Below, in pieces: positions 1 through 5,897 of a stretch of 12,358 bases of DNA. Made by a program: the position numbers and the translations under genes. The stretch's first letter is position 1, and every line of letters starts with the position of its first letter. The stretch spans positions 1 to 12,358 of the forward strand of contig JAISGE010000183.1 of NCBI GenBank assembly GCA_031263265.1, read 5' to 3'. The notes under the pieces are model-generated. The model searched no databases, had not been told where the DNA came from, and worked only from the letters and a program-made list of their open reading frames with translations. The stretch is from Treponema sp. (GTDB lineage Bacteria; Spirochaetota; Spirochaetia; Treponematales; Breznakiellaceae).

Positions 1-120
1 CAGGGCCGACAAAATGTGGGTGGAGTGAGCCGTGGGAAGGAGCGAAGCGACTGACCTAGGCGAACGGAACCCCGAGCCGCCTACTGGCGGCGAAGCGTAA
101 ACAGACCTGTTATGCGCAGT
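1..120 (-). other. attC-like integron recombination site (partial, cut by window edge)
   Basis: On the minus strand this begins shortly after the methyltransferase stop codon with ACTGCGCATAACAGG (120-106). It ends at the window edge with GGCCCTG. On the plus strand, CAGG at 1-4 is the complement of CCTG at 106-109, which is followed by TTATGCGCAGT, so the site reads as a long imperfect palindrome whose outer arm lies outside the window. An internal hairpin is clear: GCCGCC (76-81), loop TACT, GGCGGC (86-91). A gene followed by a roughly 120-bp G+C-rich imperfect palindrome ending in GTTATGC-type cores is the layout of an integron cassette. The core differs by one base from the general GTTRRRY consensus. 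The sharp change from G+C-rich site to AT-rich gene supports this. A non-integron intergenic palindrome is the main alternative. Confidence 0.55.
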
Positions 121-138
121 ACCCCCGCCCTTTTACAT

Positions 139-822
139 TTATTTTTTAATTGCAAGTATTACTCCAAATTTCATAAACGAATATATACATTCCACATCTT
201 TAAATCCGCTTTCTTCCAATAATTTTATTGTTTCTTTTATTGTATTTTCTTTATCCAGTTTTTTACGTTCATTCCATGCCAATTTTTCGTCTTCTCTTAT
301 TCCGCTTTGATTTATATAATTATACCACCATTCATTATACAATTGATTGATTTCTTTAGATGTTCCTATAAATTGATCCAGATTTATAAAACACCCTCCT
401 TGGTCCAATTTTCTGAAAATGTTTTTATACAATATTTTTTTATCTTCATTTTCCAGATGATGTATTGATAATGCCGAACATATTAAATCACAGCCTTTTA
501 CCGGAATATCTTCTACATAATTATTTTCTATAAACTCAAAATTGTTTAATCCGTTAAACCGTTCTTTGGCTATTTCCAGCATATCTTTTGAAATATCAAT
601 TAATGTAAAATATGCATTATTATATAATTTATATATTTCCATTGTTAATAATCCGGTTCCAGCACCCAAATCCACAATATTATAAAAATTGCTTCTGTAA
701 AATTTTAATAATGAAACAGAATTTTTATAAAAATCATCAAAACACGGGATAAAACATTTTCTATGGCTGTCATATTTTTGAGCAACATGATTAAATTGTT
801 CTTTGATTTTGTTTATATCCAT
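139..822 (-). CDS. class I SAM-dependent methyltransferase, probable cassette gene
   Basis: A 227-residue soluble protein with the Rossmann-fold methyltransferase core. Motif I is VDLGAGTG (residues 50-57), the acidic residue after strand 2 is in LIDIS (D76), and a motif IV-like segment SALSIHHLE follows (116-124). This resembles UbiE/Methyltransf_25-type enzymes that methylate small molecules with S-adenosylmethionine. The substrate cannot be read from the sequence. The ATG start at 822 is supported by AGGAGAG about 5 bases upstream. G+C is about a quarter by eye, far below the neighbours, and the codons are dominated by A and T, so the gene is almost certainly foreign. It is followed by the attC-like palindrome and preceded by repeats and an IS relic. 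No nearby gene suggests a pathway. A resistance-type or natural-product methylase is possible but unproven. Confidence 0.85.
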   Translation of the reverse strand: MDINKIKEQFNHVAQKYDSHRKCFIPCFDDFYKNSVSLLKFYRSNFYNIVDLGAGTGLLTMEIYKLYNNAYFTLIDISKDMLEIAKERFNGLNNFEFIENNYVEDIPVKGCDLICSALSIHHLENEDKKILYKNIFRKLDQGGCFINLDQFIGTSKEINQLYNEWWYNYINQSGIREDEKLAWNERKKLDKENTIKETIKLLEESGFKDVECIYSFMKFGVILAIKK

Positions 823-842
823 AATTCTCTCCTATAATTTTT

Positions 843-865
843 GGAGGTGATCCACAAAGTATGAT
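843..865 (+). repeat. 23-bp repeat, copy 1 (direct)
   Basis: It starts GGAG, then continues GTGATCCACAAAGTATGAT. It differs at one base (third position, A for T) from the complement of the inverted copy at 1014-1036. It lies about 20 bases upstream of the methyltransferase start codon, so it could affect that gene's promoter. Confidence 0.85.
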
Positions 866-904
866 AGGCATTAAACGAAACCGTAATTGATGTAAAAAAA
901 CGCC

Positions 905-927
905 GGTGGTGATCTACAAAGTATGAT
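905..927 (+). repeat. 23-bp repeat, copy 2 (direct)
   Basis: It starts GGTG, then continues GTGATCTACAAAGTATGAT. It has one mismatch (T for C at position 11) to the inverted copy and two to copy 1. Its start is 62 bases after that of copy 1. Confidence 0.85.
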
Positions 928-1013
928 GACAAATTCCGATGTTAAGTTGATGAGATCTAATTCGTTGTATTACAAAGAGTTATGCTTACTTGTTTTTTTA
1001 GCATTTCTTCCTT

Positions 1014-1036
1014 ATCATACTTTGTGGATCACCACC
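1014..1036 (-). repeat. 23-bp repeat, copy 3 (inverted)
   Basis: Read on the minus strand it starts GGTG, then continues GTGATCCACAAAGTATGAT, one mismatch from each of the other copies. The ISAs1-type transposase homology stops exactly where this copy begins. The minus-strand frame then reads GGDPQSMI through the repeat and stops soon after. Confidence 0.85.
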
Positions 1037-1206
1037 CTTTTTCAGCCATGCCTGGTGGGTTTCCACGAAAAAGGCGATGTCTTCTACACTTTCTACCCGC
1101 AGACCATAGCGATAATACACAAGAGCAAAATATCCACCAAATAATGCTTTTTGCAGCGGTCTATCCGGGGGTCCGGGATCCGGGCAAGTTCGATTCGTAT
1201 ATCCAT
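1037..1206 (-). pseudogene. truncated, frameshifted ISAs1-family transposase N-terminus
   Basis: Starting from the ATG at 1206 (Shine-Dalgarno GGAGGGG just upstream), the frame reads LARIPDPRIDRCKKH, then YLVDILLLCIIAMVCG, and hits TAG at 1095-1093. The +1-shifted frame resumes with VESVEDIAFFVETHQAWLKK and ends at the inverted repeat. The joined string (DPR...RxKxH, L.DIL...CG, ES.EDI..F......WLK) is the conserved N-terminal region of ISAs1 / H-repeat transposases (DDE_Tnp_1-associated domain). Loss of one G in the GGG run at 1096-1098 would explain the shift. The catalytic DDE domain is missing, so the gene is dead. Confidence rests on recalled family patterns. Confidence 0.7.
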
Positions 1207-1278
1207 TATTCCCCTCCAATCCTTCCCTGTTGGATCTTTTCTCTTTTTCTTGAAGGCTTTTATAATTCGGTTACCCTG
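1037..1278 (-). mobile_element. ISAs1-family insertion sequence remnant, 5' end
   Basis: The left part of an insertion sequence, read on the minus strand. It probably starts at 1278 with CAGGGTAACC, since ISAs1-type ends commonly start CAGGG. A leader with AAAAGCCTTCAAG follows, then the transposase start near 1206. It is cut off at 1037 by the inverted 23-bp repeat. The other IS end and most of the transposase are absent from the window. The left boundary is inferred from the CAGGG end, not from a visible target duplication. Confidence 0.5.
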
Positions 1279-1297
1279 CCCCAAGGCAAAGAAACCA

Positions 1298-1326
1298 TTG
1301 ACTTATGCGGTATAGGGTATTAGTAT
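1298..1326 (+). promoter_or_regulatory. sigma70-type promoter of the dxr operon
   Basis: TTGACT (1298-1303), a 17-base spacer, then TAGTAT (1321-1326). Predicted transcription would start near 1333, about 30 bases before the dxr ATG. It lies only 20 bases outside the inferred IS end at 1278, so the operon keeps its own promoter despite the insertions. Confidence 0.5.
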
Positions 1327-1361
1327 TCCCTCTGACAGCGTTAGAAGGGGAAGCACATACA

Positions 1362-2486
1362 ATGAAAAAACGGGTTGCCCTGTTTGGGGCTACTGGATCC
1401 ATAGGGAAGAGTACCTTGGATGTGATACGACAGGGGAAGGATGTTTTTGAACTGGTCCTCTTATCAAGCCATACCAATACGGAAGGGCTTCTTACCTTGG
1501 CTGCGGAATTTCCCACGGCAATCCTGGCGCTTTCAGGCCGTACCCAAGGGCCAGAAGCCATACCTTATTTCGGGTCCCAGGGCTTGCTTACCGCTATTGC
1601 CGCATGTGGTGGAGATATAGCGGTCAATGGAATCGCAGGGGCTGCAGGCTTGCAGCCTTCCATTGCGGCCCTCAATGCAGGGATGGACCTTGCCCTGGCA
1701 AACAAGGAAACTATGGTCATGGCAGGACCCTTGGTTCTGGCCCTGGCGCAAGAAAAAAAACGCCGGATCCTTCCGGTAGATTCGGAACACGCGGCCATTT
1801 TTAATCTGTTGGAAGCCCATGGCCGGGATCAGCTTGATGCAATCCTCCTCACCGCATCTGGGGGACCTTTTAGAAACTATTCCCCAGAACAACTCTCCGC
1901 CGTAAGCCCCCAAGATGCCTTGGCCCATCCGACGTGGAGCATGGGGCCTAAGATAAGCATTGATTCATCCACCCTGGCCAACAAGGGCCTTGAGGTCATA
2001 GAGGCGGCCCGGCTTTTTGCCTTGCCTCCTGAAAACATCACTGTGGTAGTACACCCCCAGAGCATCGTCCATTCCATGATACGATTCACAGACGGAACCA
2101 TCTATGCCCAACTTTCCTACCCGGATATGCGGCTTCCCATTCAGGAAGCCCTCTCCTATCCTGCCAGAGGAAGCTGGTCTTGGAATGCGCTACACTTCGA
2201 CGATCTGAACCTGGAATTTAAAAAACCCGATACTGCGACCTTCCCGATGCTTCCCCTGGCTTATGAAGCCCTCAGAAGCGGACCGCCCTATACCGTGGCC
2301 TATAATGCGGCGAATGAAATCGCGGTTACCGCTTTTCTTGAGCAGCGGATACCGTTTCTTGCTATACCCCGGGTAGTTGCCCATGTCTTGGATCGACCCT
2401 GGACCGGGGCACTCCAGCTTGAATCGATCCTGGCGCTTGATTCTGAGGCCCGATCTGCTGCGGCAGCTTGTATCAAGGCCATATAG
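1362..2486 (+). CDS. dxr: 1-deoxy-D-xylulose 5-phosphate reductoisomerase
   Basis: A cytoplasmic enzyme of 374 residues that converts DXP to 2-C-methyl-D-erythritol 4-phosphate with NADPH, the committed step of non-mevalonate isoprenoid synthesis. The NADPH-binding loop GATGSIG is at 9-15. Other family blocks are VNGIAGAAGL (88-97), LANKET (112-117), the metal-binding LPVDSEHAAIFNLL (D140, E142), TASGGPFR (164-171), HPTWSMGPKISIDSSTLANKGLE (ends at metal ligand E211) and HPQSIVHSMI (231-240). Length is near the usual 380-400 residues, with nothing missing. The ATG at 1362 is chosen over upstream in-frame starts because the glycine loop then sits at the normal distance and GAAGGGG lies about 11 bases upstream. 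It is the first gene of the operon, 33 bases before rseP. The usual upstream partners cdsA and uppS are not present; mobile DNA is there instead. Confidence 0.97.
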   Translation: MKKRVALFGATGSIGKSTLDVIRQGKDVFELVLLSSHTNTEGLLTLAAEFPTAILALSGRTQGPEAIPYFGSQGLLTAIAACGGDIAVNGIAGAAGLQPSIAALNAGMDLALANKETMVMAGPLVLALAQEKKRRILPVDSEHAAIFNLLEAHGRDQLDAILLTASGGPFRNYSPEQLSAVSPQDALAHPTWSMGPKISIDSSTLANKGLEVIEAARLFALPPENITVVVHPQSIVHSMIRFTDGTIYAQLSYPDMRLPIQEALSYPARGSWSWNALHFDDLNLEFKKPDTATFPMLPLAYEALRSGPPYTVAYNAANEIAVTAFLEQRIPFLAIPRVVAHVLDRPWTGALQLESILALDSEARSAAAACIKAI

Positions 2487-2519
2487 TATTATCTTACCAA
2501 ATGGAGTATATATAAAACT

Positions 2520-3878
2520 ATGCTTATCATTAAAATCCTCATAGGCCTTCTGGGGCTTGGGGTTGTGGTGTTTGTCCATGAGTTAGGGCACTTCCTGGCG
2601 GCTCGACTGGTGGGTATTGAGGTGGAAGCATTTTCCATAGGCTGGGGTAATCCAATTCTAAAGAAAAAAATTGGCGCAGTAGAATACCGGATCGGTATGT
2701 TTCCTCTTGGAGGTTACTGTAAGATGCGGGGGGAAAATGAATTCCAGGAAGCCTATGAACAGCGGCAGCAGGCTATTGCCCCGGTGAAAGGTACCTTCTT
2801 TGGGGTAAGTCCCTGGAGGCGCATCTTGGTGTCCTTTGCCGGGCCTTTCTTTAACCTGATCTTCGCGGTCTTGGCCCTTTCGGTCATTTGGGGGGCCGGA
2901 TTTGAAGTAAACACCCTAGAAAACAGAATCGTGTTGGCTTCCAGTATCAGCCCAGAAGAGCAATACCCTGCAGATGAGGCGAACCTTAAAACCGGAGACC
3001 GGATCATCCAAATCAACGATCAGCCGGTCGTCACCTACCAAGATATACAGGAAATTATTGCGGTCAATCCAGACAAGGACCTATCCATCAAGGTAGACCG
3101 GGAGGGCACGGTGCTGCCTTTGAGTGTGCGTCCCCAGTTGGATAAGCGGACCGGCGCAGGAAAGATCGGGGTCTATTTCTGGGCTGATCCAGTGGTAGCC
3201 TCGGTAAGCCCTGGCAGCCCTGCGGCTATAGGGGGTATCCAAAAGGGAGATAGGATTCTCCAGATAAACGGTACGGACCTACCCTATACCGTGGCCTTGC
3301 TCCCCATCATACGGACCCAACCTCCGATCCTATCCGTGCGGTTTGAACGGGAAGGCCAAGTCAAGGATACCGAGTTGATCCTTTCCTATACCGACGACGG
3401 TGGAACAGAACTGGGGATAAACTACCAAGTAGTCAATTACCATACGCCCCAGCTTTCTCCTCTGGGAGCCTTGGTCAAAGGTACTGAAGAAACCTGGAAG
3501 ACCTTTGTGATATCTATCCGCAGTTTGGCCCTCCTGTTTAAGGGGATCGATTTAACCCAGGCGGTATCAGGGCCGGTACGTATTACCTACATGATGGGGA
3601 ATGTGGCCACTGAAGGGTTTGGGGAAAGTGTGGGTACCGGGTTTCGTTCCATGGCCAGTTTCCTTTCCCTAATTTCTATTGCCCTCTGTGTGATGAACCT
3701 CCTCCCCCTGCCGATCTTGGATGGAGGGATGATGATGCTTTTTATGATTGAATGGATCAAACGGAAACCCCTGAACCCTCGGGCAATCTATGTTTTCCAG
3801 ACGGTTGGGGTAGTGCTCATTGTTGGTCTCATGGCATTTGCGGTTTTTGGGGATATTCTCTATCTGGTGCATCGCTGA
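2520..3878 (+). CDS. rseP: RIP site-2 intramembrane zinc metalloprotease RseP
   Basis: A 452-residue inner-membrane protease of the RseP/MucP family, which cuts within membrane segments of anti-sigma factors or remnant signal peptides. The zinc site HELGH (20-24) is inside the first membrane helix. GPFFNLIFAVLAL (108-120) is the second conserved helix. Two PDZ-like domains follow (about 137-205 and 224-295, each with a GDRI.QIN core: LKTGDRIIQIN, IQKGDRILQIN). The C-terminal LPLPILDGG (395-403) supplies the third zinc ligand, D401, and the protein ends with another hydrophobic helix. The full-length family layout is present. The start follows TGGAG at about the right distance. It lies 33 bases after dxr, and its TGA overlaps the next gene's ATG. 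The substrate is unknown; no sigma or anti-sigma gene is in the window. Confidence 0.96.
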   Translation: MLIIKILIGLLGLGVVVFVHELGHFLAARLVGIEVEAFSIGWGNPILKKKIGAVEYRIGMFPLGGYCKMRGENEFQEAYEQRQQAIAPVKGTFFGVSPWRRILVSFAGPFFNLIFAVLALSVIWGAGFEVNTLENRIVLASSISPEEQYPADEANLKTGDRIIQINDQPVVTYQDIQEIIAVNPDKDLSIKVDREGTVLPLSVRPQLDKRTGAGKIGVYFWADPVVASVSPGSPAAIGGIQKGDRILQINGTDLPYTVALLPIIRTQPPILSVRFEREGQVKDTELILSYTDDGGTELGINYQVVNYHTPQLSPLGALVKGTEETWKTFVISIRSLALLFKGIDLTQAVSGPVRITYMMGNVATEGFGESVGTGFRSMASFLSLISIALCVMNLLPLPILDGGMMMLFMIEWIKRKPLNPRAIYVFQTVGVVLIVGLMAFAVFGDILYLVHR

Positions 3879-5893
3879 TGAGCCTTAATACCGGTATCAT
3901 CATTTGCGGACTAAGCCTCTTAAGTATCTTACCTGCAGCCTCTTGTCTATCCGCCCAAATTCCCCCTTCGGTTGAGAACGTGCAGGTAGTGTCGGGCGGT
4001 CATCGGGGAACCGTGCATACCCTGATTTATGATGAACAAGGGCGGCTTCTCAGTGCTGGGGCTGATGGGTTTTTGGGGATCTGGGATATCCAAAGGGCTG
4101 CAGCAGCAGAGCGTTTTCAAGTAAGCCCCTATACCATCATTGCTATGGCCCCGCGTCCTGGTACATCTCAAGTCGCTTTGCTGGAAAGGGACCATATAGA
4201 CCGGTACCGCATTGCGGTATGGGATTATGAGACCAAACAAAACCGCTTTACCCTGGATTGCCGGTATCCCATCTCCTCTATTACCTATTCGGGCGGGGGT
4301 AATTTTCTGATCCTGATCCAACAAGGTAATCCGGGGGTACAGTTTGTTCACGCGGAAACAGGAGCATTGCTGAAAACCCCGGATAGTACCAGTACCCTGA
4401 GTTTTGCCGCTACCGGCAAGTCGGAACGGACCATGATTGGGTATGCCCCTTCAGGGGTTCTCTCCTATTGGGATCTGGAATCAGGGAAGGAAATCCGGCA
4501 TTTTACCGTACCGGATCGTATATGGACACCCCTGTTATTCGGTAATAACCGGTTTATTGGGGGTATCGATCCAGAGGGCCTGGTGATTCTGGATGCGGTC
4601 TCTGGTACCATCATAACCCGGGAACGGAGTATTGTTCAGGGCAGGGTGTTTGCGCTGGGCGGAGAAGACCCTGAATTTATGTGTCTGGCCACGGGTCCTG
4701 CGGTATCCCGGCTGTACCATTTTGCCATTAGTATGACCGGCAGGCTGGAGATTAAAAACCAATGGCCCGTGCCTCCAAACCTGCCAGGGATTATGAGTGT
4801 CGCGAGTACTGCAGATGCCTTGGCCTTAGGTACCCTTGATGGGGGGGTGTGGCTCGGTAAACAGGATGGAACCGTGGCCCTAATGGAAGTGCGGAATCAG
4901 GAACGGATCACCGAAGCTGCGGTAAGCGGCTCTTTCTTGGCGTTTCTCACCGAAGGGCAGGTCTTAGGGTTCATACCTTTGGATTATACGCAACTGCAAG
5001 ATAGGGACCTCATCCCCCTGGAACCGAGTACGTACACCCGTTTATCCTCGGATACTGAGCTAGAAGGTCCCGGCGCCAAGGGTTTTTTATTGTGGCAGGA
5101 AACCTCTACTGGTTTGTTCCCGATAATCAGAACCCTGGGGAACGATGCTCAGGAGGAAACCCTGGTTTTGAACCAAGTGCCCCTGCGCTTTCCCCACCGT
5201 TCTGCGGTGCTTAGGGGAGAACAGGCCCTCTTTCTTGATGCTGCAGGGAATATTACGGTTCTTTCTACACGGACCGGGGAGCGCTTGTTTTCGTTTTCCT
5301 CTGAGGTTTCCTTGGACGCCACATTACTCAAAGATGGAAATATTCTCATCGGCCAAAGTGTAGTTTCTGGAAATACCCCCTTCCTCATGGTGAATAGTAA
5401 GACCGGGGAAACCCTACCCATCCCGTTCCCTGCTTCGGTGGGAGCCCGGGTGTACTGTGGAGAAAGCGGCATCCCCTATGGGGTGACGATAGATGCTCAG
5501 GAAGGGCATTTGAGTACCACCCTCACCAGGCTCTCCCTGGCGGATCCTTCTCGTTCAACCCGGCTGGCAACCTATCCCGGAGAAGACACCAGTTTCAGTA
5601 TTGCCGAGTCAAAGGGGATCTTAGGGTCAACCTTGGGAGATGAAGGGGCGGTTCTCTATGATGCAAAGGGCACAACCCGCTTTGAACGGAGTCCCGGGCT
5701 TCCCCTGCGTCTCATTGCGGGGACCCGCTCTTGTATTGCCCTGGATACCGAAGGGAATATCGCATGGCACGATCCCGAATCAGGAGCGCTCCTTGCCCTC
5801 TTCCGCTTGTATGAAAACGAATGGATCCTGGAAAAACCAGGGGCTTCACTTATCCAGGGACCCCTGGCTCACCAGAACCCCCAGGCAGAATAA
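3878..5893 (+). CDS. exported WD40-like beta-propeller protein
   Basis: A 671-residue protein of unknown function. The ATG at 3878 shares its A with the rseP stop codon (TGATG), which implies translational coupling; starts inside rseP would remove the signal peptide from the N-terminus. Residues 1-27 form a signal peptide (MSLNTGIIICGLSLL..., then PAASCLSAQ). Cleavage after CLSA is plausible, and AASC could serve as a loose spirochaetal lipobox. The rest is a series of degenerate WD40/PQQ-type blades, the clearest being GRLLSAGADGFLGIWDI, IAVWDYETKQ, VLSYWDLESGKEIRHF and NIAWHDPESGALLALF, enough for one or two propellers. No catalytic motif is seen. Coupling to an intramembrane protease suggests a periplasmic or envelope scaffold, substrate presenter or stability factor; this is inference. 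The stop is 4 bases from that of the opposing mutase gene. Confidence 0.85.
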   Translation: MSLNTGIIICGLSLLSILPAASCLSAQIPPSVENVQVVSGGHRGTVHTLIYDEQGRLLSAGADGFLGIWDIQRAAAAERFQVSPYTIIAMAPRPGTSQVALLERDHIDRYRIAVWDYETKQNRFTLDCRYPISSITYSGGGNFLILIQQGNPGVQFVHAETGALLKTPDSTSTLSFAATGKSERTMIGYAPSGVLSYWDLESGKEIRHFTVPDRIWTPLLFGNNRFIGGIDPEGLVILDAVSGTIITRERSIVQGRVFALGGEDPEFMCLATGPAVSRLYHFAISMTGRLEIKNQWPVPPNLPGIMSVASTADALALGTLDGGVWLGKQDGTVALMEVRNQERITEAAVSGSFLAFLTEGQVLGFIPLDYTQLQDRDLIPLEPSTYTRLSSDTELEGPGAKGFLLWQETSTGLFPIIRTLGNDAQEETLVLNQVPLRFPHRSAVLRGEQALFLDAAGNITVLSTRTGERLFSFSSEVSLDATLLKDGNILIGQSVVSGNTPFLMVNSKTGETLPIPFPASVGARVYCGESGIPYGVTIDAQEGHLSTTLTRLSLADPSRSTRLATYPGEDTSFSIAESKGILGSTLGDEGAVLYDAKGTTRFERSPGLPLRLIAGTRSCIALDTEGNIAWHDPESGALLALFRLYENEWILEKPGASLIQGPLAHQNPQAE

Positions 5894-5897
5894 TCTT

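Larger units (their letters stand above)
905..1036. mobile_element. possible MITE-like element bounded by 23-bp inverted repeats
   Basis: A 132-bp AT-rich segment with near-perfect 23-bp inverted ends (22 of 23 matching). The 86-bp interior has no convincing gene, as expected of a non-autonomous element. A longer version, 843-1036, would use copy 1 as its left end. T-runs flank that longer version (838-842 and 1038-1042), but with a one-base offset and low complexity they are weak evidence for a target duplication. I do not recognise the inverted repeat as belonging to a named IS family. A regulatory site repeated around a promoter is the alternative. Confidence 0.35.

Noticed and set aside
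843..854. GGAGGTGATCCA is the exact complement of the conserved 3' end of 16S rRNA, suggesting an extended ribosome site or an rRNA fragment.
   Set aside because: Only 12 bases match, the other two repeat copies break the match, and the downstream ATG at 861 opens a reading frame of only about nine codons.
843..927. Two direct 23-bp repeats with a 39-base spacer as a mini-CRISPR.
   Set aside because: Only two direct copies, a third copy is inverted, and there are no cas genes.
923..1323. Plus-strand open frames (923-1144, 982-1323) in the gap before dxr.
   Set aside because: They run antisense through the transposase relic and the inverted repeat, with no recognisable protein features.
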